From contig NZ_LZRU01000012.1 of assembly GCF_002159085.1 (NCBI RefSeq), forward strand, positions 1-64,000: a stretch of 64,000 bases of DNA. Reading direction: 5' to 3'. Shown here in pieces: positions 53,330 through 62,087 of this stretch. Positions within the stretch are counted from its first letter, which is position 1, and each line of letters starts with the position of its first letter. The notes under the pieces were generated by a model. The model was given only the letters and a program-made list of their open reading frames with translations. It was not told the origin of the DNA and ran no database searches. Made by a program: the position numbers and the translations under genes. Origin of the DNA: Thermobacillus sp. ZCTH02-B1 (GTDB taxonomy: Bacteria > Bacillota > Bacilli > Paenibacillales > Paenibacillaceae).

Positions 53330-53720
53330 CGCCCGTTCGCGGTACGCCATACCGTTCATCGGTTCCAACCGGGGGGCGCGACCCGCGCCGCACGACACCC
53401 CATGTCGCGCCAAGCAGCAACAAGCCCGCGGCCAGCCCGGCCCAACCGTTCCCGGGCCGGGCGACGAACGCGCTGCGCGCCCAGCAGCACGATCGCCGGA
53501 TGGCCGCGCCCGGTGCGCCTCGCGACCTCCCGAATAAGCAGCGCACCGCCTCTCGTACAGCGGCAACAACAGCACAAGCGCCGCGGCCAAATGCTGGATC
53601 GGGCTGCACCCCAGCAGGAACTCTCCCACCCACGGCGCCGGCCGGCAAGATCGGCCTCCGCTTCCCACGCTCCTCGACCGCTCCCTCCGCAAGGACTGTT
53701 CCTTCATCAGCAACATTTGC
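53330..53720 (-). pseudogene. Probable decayed integral membrane protein gene
   Basis: This 390-base stretch has no single convincing frame, but three minus-strand frames in succession read like pieces of one membrane protein. First comes PWVGEFLLGCSPIQHLAAAL(VLLLPLY), then, one base out of register, GGALLIREVARRTGRGHPAIVLLG, then a third frame GNGWAGLAAGLLLLGATWGVVRRGSRPP. The LY/GGALLIRE join recalls membrane proteins with a PLYGGGALLIREVARR motif. I infer at least one frameshift and a loss of the middle. Wholly non-coding DNA remains possible. Confidence 0.35.
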
Positions 53721-53732
53721 CGCCGACACCCG

Positions 53733-54209
53733 TCAATACGTCCGCCCCTCCAGCTGCCGCTGCACGATGCGCACGATGTCGGCGATATAGTCGCCGATGA
53801 TCGGCAGGTTCAGCTTGCCGAGCATTTGCAGCACGTACAGGATCGTCGCGGCGAAGAACGTGAAGCCGATCGCGATGCCGACGCCCCGCGCCATGCCGGC
53901 GACGAGATTGCGCCAGATCAGCGACATCGGCCGGTTGAGCAGATCGACGTACTCCGATATTTTCGCCCGCTCGAGGCCGACCGACAGCCGGTCCAATTCC
54001 CTTGCCAGCCAATCCATCCGGTCGTTTCGGCCGCGGTCTTCCTCCCGCCGGGACGGTCCGTCGGCCTGTCCGAACCGGCTATCCGGCTGCGCGGACCGGC
54101 CGTCCGGCTTCCCGGACGGTTCCCCGTCCGCCCTCCCGAACCGATCCGCCGCCGCCCTTGCGGTCGGTGCGTCCTCCCGGCCCGACCGTTCTTCCGTCCG
54201 TTCGTCCAC
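53733..54209 (-). CDS. DUF5665 domain membrane protein
   Basis: A 158-residue protein from GTG 54209, 8 bases after AAGGAGG. The first 65 residues are polar and repetitive (FGRADGEPSGKPDGRSAQPDSRFGQADGPS). The conserved domain follows: ELDRLSVGLERAKISEYVDLLNRPMSLIWRNLVAGMARGVGIAIGFTFFAATILYVLQML, with one or two membrane helices and a C-terminal amphipathic end. The function is not known. It lies downstream of ileS and overlaps its 3' end (its start is 154 bases inside ileS). Confidence 0.75.
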   Translation of the reverse strand: MDERTEERSGREDAPTARAAADRFGRADGEPSGKPDGRSAQPDSRFGQADGPSRREEDRGRNDRMDWLARELDRLSVGLERAKISEYVDLLNRPMSLIWRNLVAGMARGVGIAIGFTFFAATILYVLQMLGKLNLPIIGDYIADIVRIVQRQLEGRTY

Positions 54210-54363
54210 GCCGTCCGCCTCCTTGCGGGCTTCGCGCGCCGGCCGCGGATTCCGCCGCGCCGCCCGCCTTCTGCTCGCAACGAAAAACGAGCCCCGGTCC
54301 GTCCCCGGCGGGACGGAGCCGCGAAGGCCCGTTATCCTCGCTTGTCTTCTATCCAGTATGTCC

Positions 54364-57300
54364 TCAGAGATCGATCCGGATTCCGATCGTATCGTCGCCC
54401 GCCTGCGCCGTCTCCATGCCGTCCGCGCGACCGAACGCGATCTCCCGCACGAGCACGTTCGCGCGGAACAGCTCGTCGAATTCCTCGAGCGCCGCCCGGA
54501 GTTCGGCCGGCACGTCAAGCTGCAGCCGGACCCGCGCCTCGATCGGCAGATCGAGCTTCTTGCGCATGTCCTGCACGGCGCGGATCACTTCCCGCACCCG
54601 GCCCTCGCGCTCGAGCTCGGGCGTGATGTCCGTGTTGAGCGCAACCGTGATCCCGTCACCCGATGCCGCGCGGAAGCCCGTCCTGGCGCGTTTCTCGACG
54701 AGCAGTTCGTCGAGCGGGATCCGCATCGTCTCGCCCTCCGGCGACGTCCAGTCGAGCCCGCCGTCCTCCAGCACCGCGCGGCGCGCCGCCTCCGCGGGCA
54801 GCGACCGGAGGTACGCCTGGATCGGCGCGACGTGGCGGCCGTATTTCTTGCCGGCGAGCTTCAGGTTCAGCTTCAGCTCGAACTCGACGAACCCGCTGTC
54901 GCTCTCCTCGACGACGATCCGCTTCACGTTGATCTCGTCGCGGATGATTGCCTCGTACTCCGCCAGCGGGAACGGACGGCTGAGCGACACGATCAGCTCG
55001 GAGAGCGGTTGACGCGTCTTGATGCCGGCCTCGTTGCGCACGCTGCGCGCAAGTTCGACGATCCGGCGCGTCGTCTCCATGTCGCGCTCCAGCTCCTCGT
55101 CGATCAGCGACTCGTCGGCCTGCGGATAATCCGCGAGGTGCACGCTTTCGCCGCCGCCCAGGTTCACGTAGACATCCTCCGCAACGAACGGCGTGAACGG
55201 CGCGATGAGGCGCGCGAGATCGAGCAGCACCCGGTGCAGCGTCTGATACGCCTCGATCTTGTCTTCGGTCAGCCCGCTGCCCCAGAACCGGTCGCGCGAG
55301 CGGCGGATATACCAGTTGCTCATCTCGTCGACGAACGCTTCGATCCGCTTCGCCGGATTCAGGAAATCGTACGCCTCGAGCCCCTTGTTCACGTCGCGGA
55401 TCAGGCTGTTCAGCCGCGAGAGAATCCAGCGGTCCAGCCTGTTCTTCGGCCGCCGGTACGGATGATCCTCGGGCCGGAACCCGTCGATCGACGCATACAG
55501 CGCGTAGAAGGCATGCGCGTTGACGATCGTGTCGATGACCTTCGACTTCGCCTCGGCGACGATGCCGCGCGAGAACCGCTTGCTGTTCCACGGCGCGCTG
55601 TCCGCGAGCAGCGCCCAACGGGTCGCATCCGCGCCGTACGCCTCGATGAGCTCCCACGGGTCGATCACGTTGCCCTTCGACTTCGACATCTTCTGGCCGT
55701 TCTCGTCGAGGACGTGGCCGGTCGAGATGACCCGCTTGTACGGCGCCTTTCCGGTATAGAGCGTCGAGACGGCCAGCAGGCTGAAGAACCAGCCGCGCGT
55801 CTGGTCGATCCCCTCGACGATCATGTCCGCCGGGAACTGGTCCTCGAACGTCGCACGGTCGCCGAACGGATAGTGGTATTGGGCGAACGGCATCGAACCG
55901 CTGTCGAACCAGACGTCGATCACCTCGGGCGTGCGCGTCATCACGCCGCCTTCGCAATGCGGGCAGGCGAGCTTCACCTCGTCCACATACGGTTTGTGGA
56001 GATCGAGATCCTCCGGCACCGGATGAGCGGCCCGCGCGCGCAGATCCGCGATGCTCTCCGGCGCGTACTCGCCCCGGCAGCTCCCGCACACCCAGACGTT
56101 GAGCGGCGTGCCCCAGTAGCGGTTCCGGCTGATGTTCCAGTCGACCAGCTCTTCGAGGAAGTTCCCGAACCGTCCGTCGCGGAGATGGGCCGGATACCAC
56201 TCGATCCCGCGGTTGTTCGCGATCATCTGATCCTTGACGGCCGTCGTCCGGATGAACCAGCTCTCCGTCGCGTAGTAGAGCAGCGGCGTCTTGCACCGCC
56301 AGCAGAACGGATAGCTGTGCTCGTAGCGCTCCTTCGCGAACAGGAGGCCGCGCTCGGCCAGCATCTTCACGATGTCGACGTCGCAGTCCTTCACGAACCG
56401 GCCGGCGAAATCGGTCACCGCGTCGACGTACCGCCCCGCGGCATCGACGACGGTGAGCATGTCGATGCCGTTCGCCTGGGCCGCCTTGTAGTCCTCCTCG
56501 CCGTGCGCCGGCGCGATGTGCACGATGCCCGTACCGCTCGAAGCGCTGACGAAATCCGCCCCGATCACGACATGCCCGTTCTTGACCGGTACATAGCGGA
56601 ACGGCGGCTCGTAGGCCAGGCCGATCAGCTCCGAACCCTTCACCTTCGAGACGATCTCGTAGTCTTCCTTCATGACCGACTCGACGAGCGCTTCGGCGAC
56701 GATGTAGACCTCCCCGTCCTTGCGGACGCGGACGTAGGTCAGGTCGGGATGGACGGCCAGCGCCGTGTTGGCCGGCAGCGTCCACGGCGTCGTCGTCCAG
56801 GCGAGGATCGACGCGTCCTCGTCCCTGAGCCGGAACTTGACCGTGGCGGACAGATCCTTCACGTCCTCATACCCTTGCGCCACCTCATGCGAGCTGAGCG
56901 TCGTCTGGCAGCTCGGACAGTAGGGGCTCACACGGTGGCCGCGGTAGAGCAGGCCCTTCCTGTGGATCGTCGCCAGGATGTGCCAGACGCTCTCGATGTA
57001 CGAGTTGTCCAGCGTGATGTACGGATGGTCCAGATCGATCCAGTAGGCGATCGCCTCGGTCATCTCGCGCCATTGCCGCTCGTACATGAAGACGCTGTCC
57101 TTGCACTTCTTCACGAACGCCTCGACGCCGTACTTCTCGATCTCCTGCTTGCCGGAGATGCCGAGCTCCTTCTCGACGCCGAGCTCGACCGGCAGGCCGT
57201 GGGTATCCCAGCCCGCCTTGCGCACGACGCGATAGCCGGACATCGTCTTGTAGCGGCCGATGAAGTCCTTGATCACGCGGCCGAGCACGTGGCCGATGTG

Positions 57301-57459
57301 CGGCAAGCCGTTTGCGGTCGGCGGCCCCTCGTAGAACACGTAGTTGGGCCTTCCGGCGCGGTTTTCGATCGACCGCCTGAACGTGTTCTCACGTCTCCAT
57401 TTCTCGAGAATGCGCTGTTCACGGGCCCGCGCCCGCTCCTTGACGTCTACGCGTTGCAA
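54364..57459 (-). CDS. ileS: Isoleucyl-tRNA synthetase
   Basis: A 1031-residue class I synthetase from TTG 57459. HIGH is at residues 54-57 (ANGLPHIGH) and KMSKS near residue 590 (NGQKMSKSKGNVIDPWELIE). The editing domain (HVVIGADFVSASSGTGIVHIAPAHGEEDY) and anticodon-binding domain are complete. The length and N-terminus (VDVKERARAREQRILEKWRRENTF) are those of the eukaryote-like type 2 enzyme, a type often insensitive to mupirocin, rather than the 920-residue Bacillus subtilis enzyme. Expression is controlled by the T-box leader directly upstream. Confidence 0.95.
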   Translation of the reverse strand: MQRVDVKERARAREQRILEKWRRENTFRRSIENRAGRPNYVFYEGPPTANGLPHIGHVLGRVIKDFIGRYKTMSGYRVVRKAGWDTHGLPVELGVEKELGISGKQEIEKYGVEAFVKKCKDSVFMYERQWREMTEAIAYWIDLDHPYITLDNSYIESVWHILATIHRKGLLYRGHRVSPYCPSCQTTLSSHEVAQGYEDVKDLSATVKFRLRDEDASILAWTTTPWTLPANTALAVHPDLTYVRVRKDGEVYIVAEALVESVMKEDYEIVSKVKGSELIGLAYEPPFRYVPVKNGHVVIGADFVSASSGTGIVHIAPAHGEEDYKAAQANGIDMLTVVDAAGRYVDAVTDFAGRFVKDCDVDIVKMLAERGLLFAKERYEHSYPFCWRCKTPLLYYATESWFIRTTAVKDQMIANNRGIEWYPAHLRDGRFGNFLEELVDWNISRNRYWGTPLNVWVCGSCRGEYAPESIADLRARAAHPVPEDLDLHKPYVDEVKLACPHCEGGVMTRTPEVIDVWFDSGSMPFAQYHYPFGDRATFEDQFPADMIVEGIDQTRGWFFSLLAVSTLYTGKAPYKRVISTGHVLDENGQKMSKSKGNVIDPWELIEAYGADATRWALLADSAPWNSKRFSRGIVAEAKSKVIDTIVNAHAFYALYASIDGFRPEDHPYRRPKNRLDRWILSRLNSLIRDVNKGLEAYDFLNPAKRIEAFVDEMSNWYIRRSRDRFWGSGLTEDKIEAYQTLHRVLLDLARLIAPFTPFVAEDVYVNLGGGESVHLADYPQADESLIDEELERDMETTRRIVELARSVRNEAGIKTRQPLSELIVSLSRPFPLAEYEAIIRDEINVKRIVVEESDSGFVEFELKLNLKLAGKKYGRHVAPIQAYLRSLPAEAARRAVLEDGGLDWTSPEGETMRIPLDELLVEKRARTGFRAASGDGITVALNTDITPELEREGRVREVIRAVQDMRKKLDLPIEARVRLQLDVPAELRAALEEFDELFRANVLVREIAFGRADGMETAQAGDDTIGIRIDL

Positions 57460-57496
57460 CCTTCACCACTCCCGTCGTCTTTCGTCTGCCTTCATG

Positions 57497-57830
57497 AAAA
57501 AAAGCCCGCCCCGAAAGGGACGAGCTTCTGGCTCGCGTTACCACCCTCATTCCGCCCGCGCCATGCCCGCATCACCCGAAGGACGGGGCGCGCGCCGACG
57601 GCACTTCGCCGCAGACCGCGGTCTGCGCGTCCGGATAACGGCGGACGGCCGTCGCGGCTTACTGCCGTGAAGCCCCGGAAGGCTCCGCGGGTTCGGCCGC
57701 GCTTCTCGGAGAGGATTTTCGGCTGCGGATCGAACGCCGGCTTTCAGCGAACCGCCGGCTCTCTGTGGAACGACCGCTGCAGCTTACTCGTTCTCGTCAA
57801 CGAATTTCAACCGCATGCAATTGTACCTGT
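57497..57830 (-). promoter_or_regulatory. T-box riboswitch leader of ileS
   Basis: The T-box sequence AATGAGGGTGGTAACGCG (57534-57551, minus strand) pairs with the uncharged tRNA end. It is followed by the terminator AGCTCGTCCC-TTTC-GGGGCGGGCT and TTTTTTT (57497-57503). Upstream, AGAGAGCCGGCGGTTCGCTG resembles the stem I AG-bulge and distal loop. An ATC (57727-57729, in GTTCGATCCGCAG) is a candidate isoleucine specifier. Uncharged tRNA-Ile should favour the antiterminator and switch on ileS. Confidence 0.9.
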
Positions 57831-57836
57831 CCTTAT

Positions 57837-57865
57837 AAGATACGCGCGGAAACCGCAAATGTCAA
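57837..57865 (-). promoter_or_regulatory. Sigma-A promoter of ileS
   Basis: TTGACA (57860-57865) and TATCTT (57837-57842) are 17 bases apart on the minus strand, just upstream of the T-box leader and just past the divIVA stop. Confidence 0.7.
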
Positions 57866-57877
57866 CCGGAAGGCCCC

Positions 57878-58381
57878 CTACTCCTGGCCCGTCAGCTCGC
57901 GGTTCTCGCGGGTCGCCGCAACACCTTCGAGCGCATCCCAGCCGTCCTGGTTGAGGAGCTCGAGCTGCGCCTCGACCAGCGTCCGGAAGCGGGTCCGGTA
58001 GATCGCCGCCTGCTTCTTCATCTCCTCGATCTCGAGGGCGATCTTGCGGGATTTCGCGAGCGCCTCGTTGATGATCCGGTCGGCGTTTTTCTCCGCTTCC
58101 TTGATGAGGAGCTGCGCTTCCTTCTTCGCGTTGTTCTTCACTTCATCCGCCGCTTCCTGGGCGATGATGATCGTCTTGCTCAGCGTCTCCTCGAGATTGG
58201 CGAAATGGTTCAGCTTCTCCTGCAGCGCCAGCACCTGGTTCTGCAGTTCCTTGTTCTCGCGGATGAGCGCCTCGTAGTCCTTGATCACCTGGTCAAGGAA
58301 CTCGTTCACCTCATCTTCGTCGTAACCCCGCAAGCGGCGGCTGAATTCCTTGTTGTGAATATCCAGCGGCGTCAGCGGCAT
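57878..58381 (-). CDS. divIVA: Cell-division and polarity protein DivIVA
   Basis: A 167-residue coiled-coil protein from ATG 58381. The N-terminal membrane-binding domain is MPLTPLDIHNKEFSRRLRGYDEDEVNEFLDQVIKDYEALI, including the essential Phe and Arg residues. A long coiled coil follows (residues about 35-145) and then a polar tail. It senses negative membrane curvature at poles and septa. It is next to ylmH and ahead of ileS, as in Bacillus subtilis. Confidence 0.96.
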   Translation of the reverse strand: MPLTPLDIHNKEFSRRLRGYDEDEVNEFLDQVIKDYEALIRENKELQNQVLALQEKLNHFANLEETLSKTIIIAQEAADEVKNNAKKEAQLLIKEAEKNADRIINEALAKSRKIALEIEEMKKQAAIYRTRFRTLVEAQLELLNQDGWDALEGVAATRENRELTGQE

Positions 58382-58458
58382 GTGACGCACCTCCTCCTCA
58401 CATTGCGCGAACGGTAACGTACCCTTTCGACAGGTTCCGATCGAATTCCTGCACGCGC

Positions 58459-59244
58459 TCAGACAAATTTGCCGACTGTCACGCGCAGACGCCCGCTCCG
58501 GGTAGGGCCCTCGACCTTGAGGATTTTGAAACGGCCGAACCCCTTCAGCGAGACGACGTCGCCTTCCTCGAGCCGGGCGGAAGGATCATCCTCGATCTTC
58601 CAGTTCACCCGGCACCGGCCCGCGCGGATCGGTTCCGCAATCTTCGACCGGCTGATCCGGAACGCGTCGCTCGCCACGCCGTCCAGACGAAGGGAGGCCG
58701 CCGTGATGACCGACACTTCCAGCTCGGGCTCCACAACCCGGAGCGCCTCCAGGGGAAGGACGGCCGTGCGGACGGGCACGCGGTTCACCTGCGTCAGATT
58801 CGCCTGCAGATAGCCGGCCATCTCCGCCGTGACGAGGCAATGGCACCCGTCCTCCCGCACGTGCAGGTCGCCGATCACATCCCGCTTGATGCCGAGCCCG
58901 AGCAGGGCGCCGAGATAGTCGCCGTGGTCAAGCTGGATGAACCGGCCGCCCGATGCCTCCACCGCCAACACGACGATGCCCGCGTCCACGTCTTCCGGAT
59001 CGCGGTAGGCCGGCACGATGACGGCGCGTTTCCGCTCGGCATCCGGCCAGCCGCCGTCCAGCCTCATGGCGACATCCGGCTCCCGGCCCGCGATCGAGCG
59101 CAGAATGAACTGCTGGCGCGGGTCGAGGAAGTCGGTCACGATCTCCCGGTGCCGGCCGGCCGCCCGCTCCACCCAGTCCAGCGCGCGGTCGACGAACGGC
59201 CGCTCGTCCGGGCGGAAATGGACATACAGTTCCTGTCTCATCAC
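58459..59244 (-). CDS. ylmH: YlmH family S4-domain RNA-binding protein
   Basis: A 261-residue protein. The N-terminal part has HFRPDERPFVDRALDWVERA and FLDPRQQFILRSIAG. A C-terminal S4 domain follows (LRLDGVASDAFRISRSKIAEPIRAGRCRVNWKIEDDPSARLEEGDVVSLKG). Family members act in ribosome-associated quality control or cell division. The start overlaps the ylmG stop. Confidence 0.93.
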   Translation of the reverse strand: MMRQELYVHFRPDERPFVDRALDWVERAAGRHREIVTDFLDPRQQFILRSIAGREPDVAMRLDGGWPDAERKRAVIVPAYRDPEDVDAGIVVLAVEASGGRFIQLDHGDYLGALLGLGIKRDVIGDLHVREDGCHCLVTAEMAGYLQANLTQVNRVPVRTAVLPLEALRVVEPELEVSVITAASLRLDGVASDAFRISRSKIAEPIRAGRCRVNWKIEDDPSARLEEGDVVSLKGFGRFKILKVEGPTRSGRLRVTVGKFV

Positions 59245-59507
59245 ACGAAGAAATCGATCACCGCGATGAGGCCTCTCGCGATGAAGTGCAATGCGATCAG
59301 CGCGACGATCGGCGAGACGTCGAGCATGCCGCCGATCGGCGGGATAAGGCGTCGGAACGGCTCGAGATACGGTTCGACCAGCTTGCCGAGCATTTCGCCG
59401 ACGAAGCTGTCACGGGCGTTCGGAATCCAGGACAGCAGCACATAGGCGATGATGACGAAGGAGTAAATTTCTTGAGCGATCCAGATAAATGATGCGAGCT
59501 CCGACAC
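59241..59507 (-). CDS. ylmG: YggT family membrane protein
   Basis: An 88-residue protein from GTG 59507 with two membrane helices (IAQEIYSFVIIAYVLLSWIP and VSPIVALIALHFIARGLIAVI) around the signature LVEPYLEPFRRLIPPIGGMLDVSPI. Its role is uncertain, linked to division or cofactor assembly in relatives. It lies between sepF and ylmH as usual. Confidence 0.93.
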   Translation of the reverse strand: MSELASFIWIAQEIYSFVIIAYVLLSWIPNARDSFVGEMLGKLVEPYLEPFRRLIPPIGGMLDVSPIVALIALHFIARGLIAVIDFFV

Positions 59508-59516
59508 GAGTTCACC

Positions 59517-59957
59517 TCATCGCTTGTATTCGTTGTCGTCCGCCAGCATGTCCGTGATCGTGCCCTGCACTTCCACCGTGTCCGGCGTGCACAGGAAAAT
59601 GTTCGGCCCGATCTTGTTGATCGACCCGTTCAGCGCATAGACGGTGCCGCTCAGGAAGTCCACGATGCGGATCGCATGGTCGGACCGGATCCGCTGCAGG
59701 TTGACGACGACGGAACGGCGGGAACGCAGATGATCCGCGATCTCCTGCGCCTCGTCGTACGAGCGCGGTTCGCTCAGCACGACGCGGACGTTCTTCTGCG
59801 CATGGATGCTGACGACATTGCCGTTCTTCAAGGTTTTGCGCGGTTCGAACACCGGCGTTTCGATCTCCTGCTCCAGATCGGAGGACGACCGGCGCTCCAC
59901 GATCTCCTCTTCTTCCTGAAGTCCGAGAAAACTCATGAAACGGCTCATGACGCTCAT
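59517..59957 (-). CDS. sepF: Cell division protein SepF
   Basis: A 146-residue protein from ATG 59957 (AGGAGG 7 bases upstream). It has an N-terminal amphipathic membrane-binding helix (MSVMSRFMSFLGLQEEEE), a linker, and the globular FtsZ-binding domain (NVRVVLSEPRSYDEAQEIADHLRSRRSVVVNLQRI ... DFLSGTVYALNGSINKIGPNIFLCTPD). It polymerises into rings that anchor FtsZ. The start overlaps the ylmE stop (ATGA). Confidence 0.96.
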   Translation of the reverse strand: MSVMSRFMSFLGLQEEEEIVERRSSSDLEQEIETPVFEPRKTLKNGNVVSIHAQKNVRVVLSEPRSYDEAQEIADHLRSRRSVVVNLQRIRSDHAIRIVDFLSGTVYALNGSINKIGPNIFLCTPDTVEVQGTITDMLADDNEYKR

Positions 59958-60658
59958 GACACAGCCTCCTCTTTCCCCACCAGAATCGTCCCCAGCCGGA
60001 GCCAGGTCGCGCCTTCCTCGACCGCAACCTCGAAATCGTTCGACATGCCCATGGAAAGCCCGGGCGCTTCCTCCGGCAGGACGGCGGCCCGGTTCAGCTC
60101 GTCCCTGAGCTCCCTCAGCCTTCGGAACACCGGCCGCGCCTCTTCCGGGTCTTCGACATGGGGCGCCATCGTCATCAGCCCGGCGACGGCGATGCCCCGC
60201 ATATCCGCCAGGGTCCGCGCAAAGCCGATCAGCTCTTCCGGCGCAAGGCCGTGTTTCGTCGCCTCGCCGGAGACGTTGACCTGGATGAAGCAGGGCACGC
60301 GGATGCCGAGCTGTTCGGCGCGCCGGTTGATCGCTTCGGCCAGCGAAGGCCTGTCCAACGAATGGATATACGCGAACCGGCCGACGACATCCTTCACCTT
60401 GTTCGTCTGCAAGGTGCCGATGAAATGCCAGGTCGGCCGCGGGTCCTCCTCCTGCAGGGCGCGAAGCTTCGGCGCGGCTTCCTGCCACCGGTTCTCGCCG
60501 AGATGGACGAGCCCGGAGCGGAGCGCTTCCCGCGCGGTCTCGATGCTGACGTATTTCGTCACGGCGACGATTTCGACATCTTCCCGCCGGCGGCCGCTGC
60601 GGGCGCAGGCTTCGCGGATGCGGCGATCCACCTCGTCCAGTCTCGCCCGGATCGACAC
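59954..60658 (-). CDS. ylmE: YggS/PLPBP family pyridoxal phosphate homeostasis protein
   Basis: A 234-residue TIM-barrel protein from GTG 60658 (AGGTGA upstream). The PLP Lys is in VEIVAVTKYVSIETAREAL (near residue 36). GLVHLGENRWQEA, TWHFIGTLQTNKVKDVV and LSMGMSNDFEVAVEEGATWLRLGTILVG are family hallmarks. It buffers PLP and has no known enzymatic turnover. Confidence 0.95.
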   Translation of the reverse strand: MSIRARLDEVDRRIREACARSGRRREDVEIVAVTKYVSIETAREALRSGLVHLGENRWQEAAPKLRALQEEDPRPTWHFIGTLQTNKVKDVVGRFAYIHSLDRPSLAEAINRRAEQLGIRVPCFIQVNVSGEATKHGLAPEELIGFARTLADMRGIAVAGLMTMAPHVEDPEEARPVFRRLRELRDELNRAAVLPEEAPGLSMGMSNDFEVAVEEGATWLRLGTILVGKEEAVS

Positions 60659-60664
60659 GGCGGT

Positions 60665-61516
60665 TCACCTCTCACGCATGCCGATGAAGCTCGCCATTCT
60701 TCCCGTCCTGCCGCCTTCCCGGCGGTGCGAAAAGAAAAGATCCGTCCGGCAGCCGGTGCAGTAGGACGACACGGCGATGCGATCCGGCATGATTCCTGAT
60801 CTTATCATAATCTGTCGGTTCATTTCTTTCAAGTTGAGCCTTGCTTTGCCATCCGCCGTCAAGCGGATCATCGTTTCGAGCCGCGCGCCGGTGTCCGCCG
60901 CGAGCGCCTCCGCCAGCGGCAGCGCCCGTTCGATGACCGGGCCGTCCACTTCGTAGCAGCACGGGCCGATCGCAGGGCCGACGGCGGCGCGGATGTCCGC
61001 CGGACGGCTGCCGAATTCCCGCTCCATCGCCTCGATCGTACGCGCGGCGATCTCGAGCACCGTCCCCCGCCAGCCGGCGTGGGCGAGCGCCACGGCGCCC
61101 TTCGACGGGTCGTGGAACAGGAGAGGCGCGCAGTCCGCGTAATACGACGCGAGCAGAATGCCCGGCTCGTCCGTCATGATCGCGTCCGTGCCGGAAATCG
61201 CCGACGCCGCGTCCCTCGCACCCCGGCCGCGGTCCGCGCGGACGACCCGGTGGATGCGGCAGCCGTGCACCTGCTCGGCGCACGTCCAGGCTTCCGGTTC
61301 CCAGCCGGCCGCCCGCGCCGCCAGATCGCGGTTGCGGAGGACGTCCTCCGGGTCGTCCCCGACGTGCAGCCCCAGGTTCAGCGACGCCCACGGCGGGCCG
61401 CTCACGCCGCCTTCCCGGCCCGTGATGCCGGCCGTAAGACCCGGCGTCTCTTCCATCCAGGCGCGCAGCAGGAACAGCGAGGGACCGGCACCCTCCATCC
61501 GAACGAACGGTTCCAT
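60665..61516 (-). CDS. ylmD: YlmD/YfiH-type polyphenol oxidase-like (purine nucleoside phosphorylase family) protein
   Basis: A 283-residue protein; the ATG at 61516 follows AGGTGA. The metal-binding site residues are in CAEQVHGCRIHRV, SYYADCAPLLFHDPSKGAVALAHAGWRGTV and PAIGPCCYEVD, with the terminal SYCTGCRTDLFFSHRREGGRTGRM. Relatives such as FAMIN and YlmD act on purine nucleosides. Operon position matches Bacillus subtilis. Confidence 0.94.
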   Translation of the reverse strand: MEPFVRMEGAGPSLFLLRAWMEETPGLTAGITGREGGVSGPPWASLNLGLHVGDDPEDVLRNRDLAARAAGWEPEAWTCAEQVHGCRIHRVVRADRGRGARDAASAISGTDAIMTDEPGILLASYYADCAPLLFHDPSKGAVALAHAGWRGTVLEIAARTIEAMEREFGSRPADIRAAVGPAIGPCCYEVDGPVIERALPLAEALAADTGARLETMIRLTADGKARLNLKEMNRQIMIRSGIMPDRIAVSSYCTGCRTDLFFSHRREGGRTGRMASFIGMRER

Positions 61517-61583
61517 CGGGTTCACCTCATGACCAGTGTACCACGGCGGAGCCGCCGCCGGAACGGGCCGCGCCGCCCGTCCG

Positions 61584-61856
61584 TCAATCGTTCAGCTCCG
61601 CCTCCGGCCCGCGCCCGAGCCGGACGTCGTCCAGCCGGACGAGCACGACATCCTCGCCGACCTTGACGATGCTGCGCCACGGAATGACGACGTCGACGCC
61701 GCCGCCAAACAGGCCGAAGAACCGTCCGCCCTCCGGCACGATGAGCGATTCGATCCGGCCCTGCCTGAGATCCAGCTCCAGATCGCCGACATGGCCGATC
61801 TTCCGGCCGTCCACGATGTTGATGACATCCTTCGCCTGCAGTTCGGATATCCGCAA
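61584..61856 (-). CDS. ylmC: YlmC/YmxH family PRC-barrel protein
   Basis: A 90-residue protein from TTG 61856; an in-frame extension upstream is not protein-like. The sequence LRISELQAKDVINIVDGRKIGHVGDLELDLRQGRIESLIVP ... DVVIPWRSIVKVGEDVVLVRL is a PRC-barrel of the YmxH sporulation-associated family. In Bacillus subtilis it lies in the same sigG-ylmD interval; the intervening ylmA ATPase gene is missing here. The 61857-62087 gap has only GC-rich palindromes, probably the sigG terminator. Confidence 0.88.
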   Translation of the reverse strand: MRISELQAKDVINIVDGRKIGHVGDLELDLRQGRIESLIVPEGGRFFGLFGGGVDVVIPWRSIVKVGEDVVLVRLDDVRLGRGPEAELND

Positions 61857-62087
61857 GCCGCGCCACCACGCTCTCCCGAAAGTTCTCCCTCTACCATGAT
61901 ATCGCGGCGGACGGTCCGAAATGTCCATGCGGCCGAAGAAAAAACGGAGCCCGCTGCGGGGCCCGCGGCCGCACGGGAAAAACCGGACGGCAAAAACCCG
62001 GAAGATGCCGGGCCGGGACATCCCGGCCGGCACATCCGGGCGCTGCCGACATGACGGGCCGGACGCTTCCGCGCCCGGCCCGGTGGT

